Shown here in pieces: positions 18,420 through 26,537 of a stretch of 64,000 nt of DNA (the first letter of the stretch is position 1; every line of letters starts with the position of its first letter). Made by a program: the position numbers and the translations under genes. The notes under the pieces are model-generated. The model saw only the letters and a program-made list of their open reading frames with translations, was not told where the DNA came from and did no database searches. Source of the DNA: VXPQ01 sp965116435 (GTDB lineage Bacteria; Bacteroidota; Rhodothermia; Rhodothermales; VXPQ01); NCBI GenBank assembly GCA_965116435.1, contig OZ220686.1, positions 3,005,935 to 3,069,934 of the forward strand, read 5' to 3'.

Positions 18420-21400
18420 ATGTCTGATTTGCTTTCTTCCAGCGACATTCGCCGCGCCTTCCTCGATTTTTTCAGGGAACGGGGACATGAAGTGGTGCCG
18501 AGCGATTCGCTGGCCCCCGAGGGGGATCCCACGTTGCTGTTCACGAACGCCGGGATGAATCAGTTCAAGGATATGTTTCTTGGCGTGGGTCAGCGTTCGT
18601 ACCGCCGGGCCGCGGATACCCAGAAATGCTTGCGGGTATCCGGCAAGCACAACGATCTCGAAGAGGTGGGTCTCGATACGTACCATCATACGTTTTTCGA
18701 GATGCTGGGCAACTGGTCGTTTGGAGATTATTTCAAGAAAGAGGCCATCGGGTGGTCCTGGGAGTTGCTTGTGGACGTGTTCGGGTTGGATCCGGATCGG
18801 TTGTACGCGACCGTGCATGCAGGCGACGAGGCGCTGGGCCTGTCGCCCGATGCGGAGGCGGCGGCGCTGTGGGCGTCCGAAACGAACATCGACCCGGAGC
18901 ACATTCTGTACGGCGATTCGAAAGACAATTTCTGGATGATGGGGGACGAGGGGCCGTGCGGGCCGTGCTCGGAGGTCCATATCGACCTGCGCCCGGAGGA
19001 AGCGCGGCGGGCCGTTCCCGGCAAGGACCTGGTGAATGCGGACCATCCGGAAGTCATCGAGCTATGGAATCTGGTGTTCATTCAGTACAATGCGCGGCCT
19101 GGCGGGGCGCTGGAACCGCTTGCCGCCGTGCATGTGGACACCGGGCTGGGACTGGAGCGGCTGGTTGCGGTTTTGCAGGGGAAGCGGTCGAATTACGACA
19201 CGGATTTGTTTGCGCCCCTGCTTTCCGGCGCGGCGGCGTTGTCGCCCCGGGAGGACATCGTTTCCTACGACGATATACGGGTGGAGGACGAGGCGGAGCG
19301 CGCCCGTTGCCGGGTAGCCCTGCGCGTGGTCGCCGATCATGTGCGCACGATCGCCTTCGCCATAGCGGATGGCGTGGCCCCCGGCAATATGGGGCGGTCC
19401 TATGTCATTCGGCGCATTTTGCGGCGGGCCGTGCGATTCGGGTATCAGGCGCTGGGGATGCGGGAGCCGTTCCTGTACCGGCTCATGGCGCCGCTTGCGG
19501 ACACGATGGGCGACGCCTTTCCGGAACTGCGCGCTCGTCAGGAGCATATGGAGCGCATTACGCGCGCCGAGGAGGAGCACTTCTTGCGGACGCTCGGTAC
19601 GGGCATCGAATTCTTCGAGTACATTGCGAACCATGTGAAGGCGTTGTCCGACGCCATTCGGGAGGCCGAACAGGCGGCGCGGGAAGCGGCGGACCGCGAG
19701 GGCCTGTCGGTCCATGACGTGAACAGCAAGGCCCGGTCGGACCAGGCCAGCGCCAGCTATCGCCGGGTCCGGGAAACGAAACTGGTTGCGCAGGAAATGC
19801 TCAGCGCGCTGGGTTCCGACCGGAGGATGCTGGACATCCTGCAGAAGTCGTTCGGAAAACGTCCGGGGTACGAGGCGTATCGGGTGTTCATCTTTGCGGC
19901 GATGGGCGGACGCGTGCCCGGAGAGATCGTTTTTCTGTTGCACGATACCTACGGATTTCCCGTGGACCTGACGCAACTCATGGCGCGGGAAAAAGGGCTT
20001 CAGGTGCACAAGGAGGACCTGGCGCGGTATGAGGAACTCATGCAGATGCAGAAGGAGCGCGCGCGGGCGGGGGCCTCGTTCCGGGCGGCGGCGGACGGAG
20101 AGGAAGCATGGCAGGTCTTCGTGTCCGGGGAGGACGCCGAGCCGGGGGATTCCCTGTTCGTCGGGTATACGTCCCTTGAAGCCACGGATGTCCGCATTGC
20201 GGCCATGCGCACGGTTTCGGCGGCGTCGAACGGCAAGAAGGCCGGGGAGACCGATTCCGAACGCCGCGAAATCGTGCTGGACCGGACGCCGTTCTATGCG
20301 GAAGGCGGCGGGCAGACAGGCGACACCGGCATTCTGGACGTGGGCGGGGAGCAGATCCGGGTACTTGATACGACTTGGCAGCGCCGGCACATTGTGCATT
20401 GCGTGGACCGATTGCCCGCCGACCCTGCGGCGCCCGTGCATGCCGCCGTGGATGCGGATCGCAGGCTTCGCATCGCCAAACATCATACCGCAACCCATTT
20501 GCTGCACGCCGCGTTGCGCGAGGCCTTGGGAGAGCATGTGCAGCAAAGGGGGTCGCTTGTGGCGCCGGACCGGCTGCGTTTCGACTTCAGCCACTACGAG
20601 CGGGTGGAGCCGGACGTGCTGGAACAAGTGCAGTCCCGGATCAATGGGGTGATTCAGCGGGACGTCCCGGCGCGCATCGACTTCGACGTTCCGATTGCGG
20701 AGGCGAAAGCCCGGGGCGCCATGGCGTTGTTTGGCGAGAAATACGAGGATCGGGTGCGCGTCGTGACGTTCGACCCGGCCTGGTCGGTTGAGCTGTGCGG
20801 CGGTACGCATGTGCGCGCCACCGGCGAGCTGGGCGTGTTTCGTTTTTTGTCGGAGGGATCGGTGGCGGCGGGCATACGGCGTCTGGAGGCTGTGGTGGGC
20901 GAAGAAGCGCTCGCCGTGATCGAGCAGGAACGGAAGGAACTGGCGGGCGTGCGGGCGCACCTGGGGTCTGCGCCGCGCCCGGTTTCGGAGGAGGTGGCCC
21001 GGCTGGTGGCGGAAAACAAACGCCTTCGGCGCGAAGCCGGGAAACTTCGGGAAGAAGCGCTTGCCGGGCGTCTGGCGGGTTTTATCGAGCAGGCGCAGGT
21101 GGTCGCAGGGGTTCGCGTGGTTACGGGCCGGATAGAGCCCGTGCCGATGGATATGTTGCGCAGTTTGGCGGAAACGCTGCGTGCGCGCATGGGCGATTCG
21201 GCGGTGGCGGCGCTGGGCGCTCTGGACCCGGAAGGCGAAAAGGTGTATCTTGCCGCCGCGGCGTCCGACGATCTTGCGGGGTCGGGCGCGTTGAAGGCGG
21301 GCGATCTGGTGGGGCGGCTTGCCCGGATTGTGGGCGGCGGCGGCGGCGGGCGACCCGGGCTGGCCACCGCCGGGGGGCGAAGGCCGGAAAACCTGGACGA

Positions 21401-21458
21401 AGCGCTGGCCGCGACGGGCGAAACGGTTCGGGCGTTGCTCCAGGCGCAGGCGTCCTGA
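18420..21458 (+). CDS. alaS: alanyl-tRNA synthetase with an extra internal segment
   Basis: Charges tRNA-Ala. It has 1,012 residues versus about 875 in most bacteria. Visible are motif 1 region FTNAGMNQFKDMFLG, the editing-domain zinc motif HHTATHLLHA, CGGTHV, and a C-terminal DHHA1/glycine-rich VGGGGGGRPG. Between IEFFEYIANHVK (about residue 396) and the usual YGFPVDLT (about 505) lies an additional segment of about 100 charged, probably helical residues. The start at ATG 18420 begins MSDLLSSSDIRRAFLDFF, as in the family. Whether the insert is lineage-wide cannot be judged here. Confidence 0.96.
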   Translation: MSDLLSSSDIRRAFLDFFRERGHEVVPSDSLAPEGDPTLLFTNAGMNQFKDMFLGVGQRSYRRAADTQKCLRVSGKHNDLEEVGLDTYHHTFFEMLGNWSFGDYFKKEAIGWSWELLVDVFGLDPDRLYATVHAGDEALGLSPDAEAAALWASETNIDPEHILYGDSKDNFWMMGDEGPCGPCSEVHIDLRPEEARRAVPGKDLVNADHPEVIELWNLVFIQYNARPGGALEPLAAVHVDTGLGLERLVAVLQGKRSNYDTDLFAPLLSGAAALSPREDIVSYDDIRVEDEAERARCRVALRVVADHVRTIAFAIADGVAPGNMGRSYVIRRILRRAVRFGYQALGMREPFLYRLMAPLADTMGDAFPELRARQEHMERITRAEEEHFLRTLGTGIEFFEYIANHVKALSDAIREAEQAAREAADREGLSVHDVNSKARSDQASASYRRVRETKLVAQEMLSALGSDRRMLDILQKSFGKRPGYEAYRVFIFAAMGGRVPGEIVFLLHDTYGFPVDLTQLMAREKGLQVHKEDLARYEELMQMQKERARAGASFRAAADGEEAWQVFVSGEDAEPGDSLFVGYTSLEATDVRIAAMRTVSAASNGKKAGETDSERREIVLDRTPFYAEGGGQTGDTGILDVGGEQIRVLDTTWQRRHIVHCVDRLPADPAAPVHAAVDADRRLRIAKHHTATHLLHAALREALGEHVQQRGSLVAPDRLRFDFSHYERVEPDVLEQVQSRINGVIQRDVPARIDFDVPIAEAKARGAMALFGEKYEDRVRVVTFDPAWSVELCGGTHVRATGELGVFRFLSEGSVAAGIRRLEAVVGEEALAVIEQERKELAGVRAHLGSAPRPVSEEVARLVAENKRLRREAGKLREEALAGRLAGFIEQAQVVAGVRVVTGRIEPVPMDMLRSLAETLRARMGDSAVAALGALDPEGEKVYLAAAASDDLAGSGALKAGDLVGRLARIVGGGGGGRPGLATAGGRRPENLDEALAATGETVRALLQAQAS

Positions 21459-21662
21459 CCTTGCCCGGCTTCAGCCGGAGCGGACGCGGCGTTATCGATA
21501 TGGCCACGTCCTGCGTCGGGCGCGCTTTTTCGGCGCGCCGGATGGAATGAATGCCTGCTTTGGGGGGTCAAACCGTTGTGCGCCCGGTATGGATCGGCTG
21601 CGCATGCATACGACAACAGCAACTGCAACTTTTCTTGCCGGGACGAACCGTGCGAATTTGTT

Positions 21663-22244
21663 ATGCCACAGGTGTTGGCGCCTACGGACGAAGAACTGGT
21701 GAAGCGTGCGCGCGGAGGCGACGCATCTGCATTCGAGGAAATCATACATCGATACGAGGGGCAAGTGGCTGCAACCGTAATCGGCATGATGGGACGATGC
21801 CCGGAGGCGGAAGACGTGGGACAGGAGACGTTTATTCGTCTTCATACCTACCTGCACAAGTACCGGGGAGACGCGGCGCTTGGCACATACATCGTGCGGA
21901 TCGCCATCAATCAGGCGCTCAAGGCGCTGAAACGGCGCAAGCGGCAGCGGGAGCGGTTCGTTCGGCGCGATCCGGAGACCGAACGGCTTTCCGGGCCGGT
22001 TGTGCGGGGGGAGGAGGCGGTAGAGGGCCGGGAGCGCGCACGGCTTGTCCATCGCGCGCTGGAACAGATAAGTCCGGCGCAACGCGCGGTCGTGACGCTG
22101 CGGATGCTGGAGGGGTATTCGACCCGGGAAACGGCGACGATGCTGCATATCCCGGAAGGCACGGTGATGTCCCGGTTGTCGCGGGGGCTGGAGCAGCTCG
22201 AAACGTTGCTCGGCCCGTTGCTTTCGGACGACCCGTCAACATAG
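21663..22244 (+). CDS. RNA polymerase ECF sigma factor (RpoE-like)
   Basis: A 193-residue sigma-70 family protein with region 2 (DEELVKRARGGDASAFEEI ... EAEDVGQETFIRL) and region 4 (ISPAQRAVVTLRMLEGYST followed by a helix-turn-helix ending PEGTVMSRLSRGLEQL). The start at ATG 21663 (MPQVLAPTDEEL) is chosen at the conserved domain boundary; an upstream in-frame start would add a Cys-rich tail unlike the family. It is followed by a membrane protein and a periplasmic Spy-like protein, the layout of an envelope-stress regulon. Confidence 0.92.
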   Translation: MPQVLAPTDEELVKRARGGDASAFEEIIHRYEGQVAATVIGMMGRCPEAEDVGQETFIRLHTYLHKYRGDAALGTYIVRIAINQALKALKRRKRQRERFVRRDPETERLSGPVVRGEEAVEGRERARLVHRALEQISPAQRAVVTLRMLEGYSTRETATMLHIPEGTVMSRLSRGLEQLETLLGPLLSDDPST

Positions 22245-22282
22245 CATAGCAACCTAACCATAGAAAACGTAGCCGCGCGCAG

Positions 22283-22702
22283 ATGCTCACAGATCAGGAA
22301 ATATTGTTGCGATACCTTGAAGGCCGCCTGCCTGTTGCGGAGCGCCGCCAGCTCGAAACGCGCCTTGCCGAGGAAGCGGCGTTGCAGGCAACGCTGGATA
22401 CGTTGCGCGGATTGCGGGGTGCGTTGCGGACGAGCCGGGCGGAATCCTTCGGGCCGTATTTCGCCGAGCGCACGATGCGGCGTTTGCAGGGCGATGGGCA
22501 CGCGGTCGGCGAATCCTTTTATCGCGGGCTGCAATGGATTTTTCTGCGCACGGCGACCGCCAGTTTCGTGGCGGCGCTTGCGTTCGCGGCCTACAACGCC
22601 GTCACCTACCAGTCGTTGGGCGCGGCCTCGTCTTTGCTGGAAGCCGTGTTTGGCTTGCCGTCCGTATCGCTGGCGGATGCGCTCTCCTGGTCGGTTATGT
22701 AA
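22283..22702 (+). CDS. probable anti-sigma factor (single membrane segment)
   Basis: A 139-residue protein. The N-terminal cytosolic part (LTDQEILLRYLEGRLPVAERRQLETRL) resembles the start of anti-sigma domains, but no zinc-binding HxxxCxxC motif is present. One hydrophobic segment lies at about residues 88-105 (FLRTATASFVAALAFAAY). It starts 38 bp after the sigma gene. The role as its anti-sigma is inferred from position and topology. Confidence 0.65.
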   Translation: MLTDQEILLRYLEGRLPVAERRQLETRLAEEAALQATLDTLRGLRGALRTSRAESFGPYFAERTMRRLQGDGHAVGESFYRGLQWIFLRTATASFVAALAFAAYNAVTYQSLGAASSLLEAVFGLPSVSLADALSWSVM

Positions 22703-22749
22703 TACGTAGCCAATACGCTATCCCTGATTCCGTCTCGCACCGGAAAACC

Positions 22750-23283
22750 ATGACTGCTCGCACGAAATCGATCTTGTTGTTGCTTGGAACCCTGCTCATC
22801 GGCATGTTGCTGGGGGTGTTTATCCATTCGCGCATGGTGGAAGATCGCATCGAACGGCTTACGTCCTTGCGTTCCCAGGCCGGATTCGTGCAGTTCGTGG
22901 ACAAGATGATCGAGCCGACGGACGACGCCCAGCGCGAAGCCATTCGAACGGTTCTGGAAGATGCGGCGGCGGCCCTGGACGTGCATCATGCAGAAAACCG
23001 GGTGGCGCTTGAGGAGATTATGGGATCGTTTCGCGCCTCGCTGGACAGCCTGCTTACGGAAGAGCAACTGCAGGCGCTGAATGAACGCATGGAGCGGGCG
23101 TGGAAATACAGAAAGGGGTCGCGTTCGAGGCATTCCGACCGGCGCGATACGTCCCGAAAGCATCGAAAATCGAAGGAAGGACACGCTGGGCAGGGGCACG
23201 CTGAGCAGGGACACGCTGAGGAAGAGCATGTTGAGCAAGGGGACGCTGAGCAAGAGCACGTTGAGCAAGGGGACGCTGAGTAA
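22750..23283 (+). CDS. membrane-anchored Spy/CpxP-like protein with an HAEQ-repeat tail
   Basis: A 177-residue protein. ATG 22750 opens an N-terminal membrane segment (SILLLLGTLLIGMLLGVFI), then a helical periplasmic region with TDDAQREAIRTVLEDAA and LLTEEQLQALNERM, reminiscent of LTxxQ-type metal or envelope stress proteins. The C-terminus is basic (KGSRSRHSDRRD) and then seven pentapeptides of GHAEQ/EHVEQ/GDAEQ type. The stop TAA occupies the place of a CAA codon of the repeat. It is the third gene of the sigma/anti-sigma unit. The function in stress sensing is inferred. Confidence 0.6.
   Translation: MTARTKSILLLLGTLLIGMLLGVFIHSRMVEDRIERLTSLRSQAGFVQFVDKMIEPTDDAQREAIRTVLEDAAAALDVHHAENRVALEEIMGSFRASLDSLLTEEQLQALNERMERAWKYRKGSRSRHSDRRDTSRKHRKSKEGHAGQGHAEQGHAEEEHVEQGDAEQEHVEQGDAE
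23179..23283 (+). repeat. 15-bp tandem repeat (7 units) at a C-terminus
   Basis: GGACACGCTGGGCAG and six variants (e.g. GGGGACGCTGAGCAA, GAGCACGTTGAGCAA) repeat in frame up to the stop codon of the Spy-like gene, whose TAA replaces the CAA of the unit. Confidence 0.9.
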
Positions 23284-23601
23284 GGATGTGCTGAGGACGT
23301 TCCCCTAACCCGGAAGCCGGAACGGGTGCGCCTGCGAGGAAGGGCCCGGCTCGTGGTCGCCCGCCGAACGCGGCGCAGGATGTTTCTTGTGCGACAAAGG
23401 TCCCGCTGCGGAACAGACGCCCGCCTCGCTTGTTGACTCCCCGCCCGAAATCGAGCGAGCCGGGCTATCTTGCCATGGAGGACAGATAGCGGAGGACAGG
23501 TAGCGCCGCAGACGGGTCATGTTCGATTGCAGCCATGTTCTATTGAATCATGCGCGATGGAATATGGATGCATACGGGGATGCATACGGGGATCCATATA
23601 C
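23284..23601. other. intergenic region before tRNA-Ser
   Basis: About 320 bp. No gene with protein-like composition is seen. Short direct repeats occur (AGCGGAGGACAG at about 23487-23505; ATGCATACGGGG twice at about 23569-23592). The tRNA promoter presumably lies near 23500-23590. Confidence 0.45.
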
Positions 23602-23688
23602 GGAGGGGTGCCGGAGTGGTCGAACGGGGCGGTCTCGAAAACCGTTGTGCCCTTCGGGGCACCGAGGGTTCGAATCCCTCCCCCTCCG
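23602..23688 (+). tRNA. tRNA-Ser (CGA)
   Basis: An 87-nt class II tRNA: acceptor GGAGGGG/CCCCTCC, anticodon stem GCGGT/ACCGT with loop CTCGAAA (anticodon CGA), long variable arm TGTGCCCTTCGGGGCAC, T arm GAGGG-TTCGAAT-CCCTC and discriminator G. CCA is not encoded (GCAA follows), unlike the tRNA-Gly gene. It reads UCG. Confidence 0.95.
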
Positions 23689-23919
23689 CAAGCGCAATGA
23701 TTTTCTATCGGTTTTCTATGATTTCCCACGATTTCCGGGGGGCGCGGCGCAAAATTCATGAACGCTCGGGTATTTCATGAATTTTTGCCGTATCCTTATC
23801 GGAAAGCGTGCCGTCCTGCATCGTTCGTGCGCACAGCGCCGCGAAAGGGATCGCGCCCTGCGCGGACGCAGGGCCTTGGCATGTACCTCCGCACGTTCAT
23901 CCATCCATTGTATCCGAAC

Positions 23920-24702
23920 ATGAATCGTATAAACGTTTTATTGCCGATGCTCGCTGCGATCGTTTTGACGTTCGCTACGGCGCCCAGCGCTTTCGCCCAG
24001 GTCGGCGTGGGCGCAGAAGCCCCCGAGGGCGCCGATCTCCTTTTTGACGGGACGCGCGCATCGCTCGACGCAAACTGGGAATATTGGGAAGGCCCTTGCT
24101 TCGCCTCGTCCATGCCCATCAAATGGAATGTCGTTCCAAACCATTTCGACGATGGCGAAGGCACGGCCATGTCCAGCAAAGAGCCGTACTCAAGCACCTA
24201 TGGCCAGGCCGACATCGTTACGAAGAAAAAACCCCGCGATTTTCGGCTGCATGTCGAATTTCTGATTCCCCGCAGTCGGGGAAATAGCGGCGTTTATCTC
24301 GACAACCGGTACGAAATCCAGGTGGTCGAGGGCGAGGACGGCTTGCATGGCATGGCGTCCGTGATCAACGAGAAGGATGCGCCCTACGAGTTGTTCAACG
24401 GCCTGCAAAAATGGAACGCCTACGACATCCAGTATCGCGGCGCCCGCTTCGACGAGAACGGCGAACGCAGCGAAAAGGCGATGGTCAGCATGTATTTCAA
24501 TGGCGAGAAAGTGCATGAGAACGTCCCCATCAACAAGGTTTGGGGCGGTCCCTGCTCGGCGCTCGACGGAGGCAACGAGGGGGGTGAGCGCATTACCGAC
24601 GCCCCGGGCGGCGTCAAGCTGCAGGCGGAAGGGCACGATGTGCGCTACCGGAACATCTGGATGCAGGAGATGAGCTTCGACGATCCTGATACGGATTTTT
24701 AG
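23920..24702 (+). CDS. secreted DUF1080 protein (3-keto-disaccharide hydrolase family)
   Basis: A 260-residue protein. ATG 23920 starts a clear signal peptide (MNRINVLLPMLAAIVLTF ... APSAFA-Q). The mature part has DLLFDGT, KKKPRDFRLHVEFLIPR, RGNSGVYLDNRYEIQV, WNAYDIQYRGARF and a final GHDVRYRNIWMQEM, the signature of the concanavalin-like DUF1080 fold. Family members are implicated in cleaving oxidised disaccharides or glycosides. No sugar-oxidation genes lie nearby, so the substrate is open. The stop TAG is part of the adjoining palindromic repeat. Confidence 0.88.
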   Translation: MNRINVLLPMLAAIVLTFATAPSAFAQVGVGAEAPEGADLLFDGTRASLDANWEYWEGPCFASSMPIKWNVVPNHFDDGEGTAMSSKEPYSSTYGQADIVTKKKPRDFRLHVEFLIPRSRGNSGVYLDNRYEIQVVEGEDGLHGMASVINEKDAPYELFNGLQKWNAYDIQYRGARFDENGERSEKAMVSMYFNGEKVHENVPINKVWGGPCSALDGGNEGGERITDAPGGVKLQAEGHDVRYRNIWMQEMSFDDPDTDF

Positions 24703-24758
24703 GATGCTCTGATTAAGTCCGCGAAGCGCTGATTGAAGTGGATTTGATCAGCGCCTCC
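24700..24758. repeat. composite copy of the interspersed palindromic repeat
   Basis: AGGATGCTCTGATTAAGTCC (left half of one subtype) runs into GCGCTGATTGAAGTGG and TTTGATCAGCGCCTCC (second subtype, itself palindromic). It abuts and overlaps the DUF1080 stop codon. Confidence 0.8.
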
Positions 24759-24779
24759 CTGATGAATGGGTGCTGAGGC

Positions 24780-25349
24780 GTGCAGGAGCATCGGGCGTTT
24801 CTTGGACTGGGTTCGAACCTCGGCGAGCGGTTCGGGCACCTTTGCTTTGGCGTAGCGCAGGTGCACGGGGCGCGGAATGTGTGCGTGACGGCCGTATCGC
24901 CCGTCTACGAATCAGCGGCCCATGTACGGCCGGGCGCTGCGCCGCAACCGCCCTACCTGAATATGGTAGCCGCGGTGCGGACCCGTCTGGACGCCCGGAC
25001 GTTGCTTGCGCTTGCGCTGCGGATTGAGCGGGCGCGGGGTCGGCGCCGCGTTCCCGGCCCCGCGGATGCCTCGTACGGATCGTCTGCATGGGCGCCCCGG
25101 ACGCTGGACATTGACGTGCTTGTATTCGACCGGGTGCGCCTGTCGGAGGCGGGGCTTTCCGTGCCGCATCCGGGGCTGGCTTCCCGGCGCTTCGTGCTGC
25201 GTCCCTTGTGCGATGTGGCGCCGGACCTGTATGTGCCTGCGCCGTTCGGCGAGCATGTCGGTTCGTTGCTTGCGAAATGCCCGGACCCGGGACCGGTTAT
25301 GCGAACATCCCTTGAGATTCCCAACGTATTTTCCCGATCATGCTCCTGA
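24780..25349 (+). CDS. folK: HPPK: 6-hydroxymethyl-dihydropterin pyrophosphokinase
   Basis: Transfers pyrophosphate from ATP to the pterin in folate synthesis. It has 189 residues and starts with GTG at 24780. Visible are FLGLGSNLGERFGHL at residues about 7-20, PPYLNMVAAV, the ATP/metal site WAPRTLDIDVLVF and VPHPGLASRRFVLRPL. It overlaps the next small gene by 10 bp. FolK is usually about 160 residues; the extra length is a short linker plus a C-terminal tail ending FSRSCS. Confidence 0.92.
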   Translation: MQEHRAFLGLGSNLGERFGHLCFGVAQVHGARNVCVTAVSPVYESAAHVRPGAAPQPPYLNMVAAVRTRLDARTLLALALRIERARGRRRVPGPADASYGSSAWAPRTLDIDVLVFDRVRLSEAGLSVPHPGLASRRFVLRPLCDVAPDLYVPAPFGEHVGSLLAKCPDPGPVMRTSLEIPNVFSRSCS

Positions 25350-25546
25350 AGTTTTTTGCTTTTTGCGTACTGGCGTACACGGTGTTCAGGATGTTGCGGA
25401 CGCTGTTACGGACGCTGGGGCGTCTTGCGGCGTCGCAACGACCGCCGCGTTCGCAGAAAGACGGGCAATGGAGCGGCCCCCGGCCCGGGGAAAACGCCCG
25501 CGAGCGCGAGAACGTGGAGGATGCGAACTATGTGGACATTTCCTGA
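25340..25546 (+). CDS. small membrane protein downstream of folK
   Basis: A 68-residue protein with an N-terminal hydrophobic segment (LLKFFAFCVLAYTVFRML) and a charged tail ending ENVEDANYVDIS. The start ATG 25340 overlaps the end of folK by 10 bp, indicating translational coupling. Short proteins of this shape, with a conserved acidic YVD(I/F) end, follow folate or transport genes in many Bacteroidota. The function is unknown. Confidence 0.6.
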   Translation: MLLKFFAFCVLAYTVFRMLRTLLRTLGRLAASQRPPRSQKDGQWSGPRPGENARERENVEDANYVDIS

Positions 25547-25557
25547 TCCGCGCCGCC

Positions 25558-25602
25558 TTAAGGATGCACTGATTAAGTCCGCGAAGATCAGAGCATCCTT
25601 AA
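25558..25602. repeat. interspersed palindromic repeat, most complete copy
   Basis: A 45-bp near-perfect palindrome: TTAAGGATGCACTGAT (25558-25573) against ATCAGAGCATCCTTAA (25587-25602), with TAAGTCCGCGAAG between the arms. It separates two converging genes and includes the stop codon of the TonB-like gene (25599-25601). Confidence 0.9.
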
Positions 25603-26273
25603 CTATCTACGCCCAGCATAAACGTGATGGTGGTGCGGCTTGCGATGGCTCGGCCGTTCTTGCGGGCGGGCCGGTACATGTACTGGTTCGCCGCGGCGAT
25701 GGCGGATTCTTCCAGTCCGTGTCCGACGATATCGACGGGTTCCTTGACCTGTCCGTTGTCGTCGAGCAAGAACCGCTCGGTTACCGTGGCTTCCTCTACG
25801 CGCCCGCGGTCATTCACCAGCACGTGCACCACCAGTTTGGCCCGCACCCGTTTCCGGCGGGCTTCTTCTGTATATTCGGGCGTGGCTACGCGCACGATGC
25901 GCGGGCCTGCCGTGACGCCCGCGGGCGCTTCGGCCGGCGCTTCAGGGGGTGCAGACGCATCGACCGGCTCAAGCAAAAGGACGCTGTCGGAAAAGTCCAG
26001 TTCGTCTTCGGTCAGGTATTCGTCCTCCGGGACCAGGACGGGCACCAGCGGGGCGGGTGGCGCGGGCGTCGCCGCAGCCTGTCGCGTGGGCTGAATTTCC
26101 TCCATCGCAATCCGTTCCTGATCGTTCGCGCGCCAGGTCGCGCGCAGTTCGGGGACGGCCTTCGGGGCGGGCCAGAAGCGGACGGCGCCGATGAGCAGGA
26201 GAAGCGCTGCGGCGAGGCACGCCAGAAAGCGGGTGCGGTGGTTCGCGATATGGTGCGGTTCGGAACGCGGCAT
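25599..26273 (-). CDS. TonB-family energy transducer
   Basis: A 224-residue protein with an N-terminal membrane anchor (FLACLAAALLLLIGAVRFW, about residues 16-34), an Ala/Pro/acid-rich periplasm-spanning stretch, and a C-terminal TonB domain (TPEYTEEARRKRVRAKLVVHVLVNDRGRVE ... AANQYMYRPARKNGRAI). It probably transmits proton-motive force to outer-membrane TonB-dependent receptors. No exbBD or receptor is adjacent. The stop codon lies in the palindromic repeat. Confidence 0.88.
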   Translation of the reverse strand: MPRSEPHHIANHRTRFLACLAAALLLLIGAVRFWPAPKAVPELRATWRANDQERIAMEEIQPTRQAAATPAPPAPLVPVLVPEDEYLTEDELDFSDSVLLLEPVDASAPPEAPAEAPAGVTAGPRIVRVATPEYTEEARRKRVRAKLVVHVLVNDRGRVEEATVTERFLLDDNGQVKEPVDIVGHGLEESAIAAANQYMYRPARKNGRAIASRTTITFMLGVDS

Positions 26274-26297
26274 CGACGGGCGCCTGCACAGGTTGTC

Positions 26298-26337
26298 AGG
26301 ATGCTGTGATCAAGCCTGTTGCGATCAGAGCATCGTG
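26298..26337. repeat. interspersed palindromic repeat copy upstream of carA
   Basis: AGGATGCTGTGATCAAGCC, then TGTTGCGATCAGAGCATCGTG. The same arms as the copy at 25558, with a different loop. It lies in the divergent TonB/carA intergenic region. Confidence 0.8.
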
Positions 26338-26537
26338 TACTTCAAACCCGTCTTGCGTGCAAGGGTTCGCGCCGTGCGTTTGCCGGAAGAGGGCGGCGCG
26401 GGATCGTCCGGCGGGCGGGCGAACGCACATCGGCGAAGGATAAACTTCAAAAAGCCTGTGAAGGTCTTGAGACCGGCCAAAAAGATGCGTAATTTAACAA
26501 GAATGCACTTACAATTCGGTTTTCGGAATAGCTACCT

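Noticed and set aside
19062..20960. 632-codon minus-strand open frame
   Set aside because: Antisense of alaS; low-complexity His/Arg-rich translation.
24780..25349. folK as a frame-disturbed or hybrid gene because of its GTG start next to a repeat
   Set aside because: Motifs are complete and colinear from the first residues; GTG starts are also used by other genes here (psd, hisS, rlmB).
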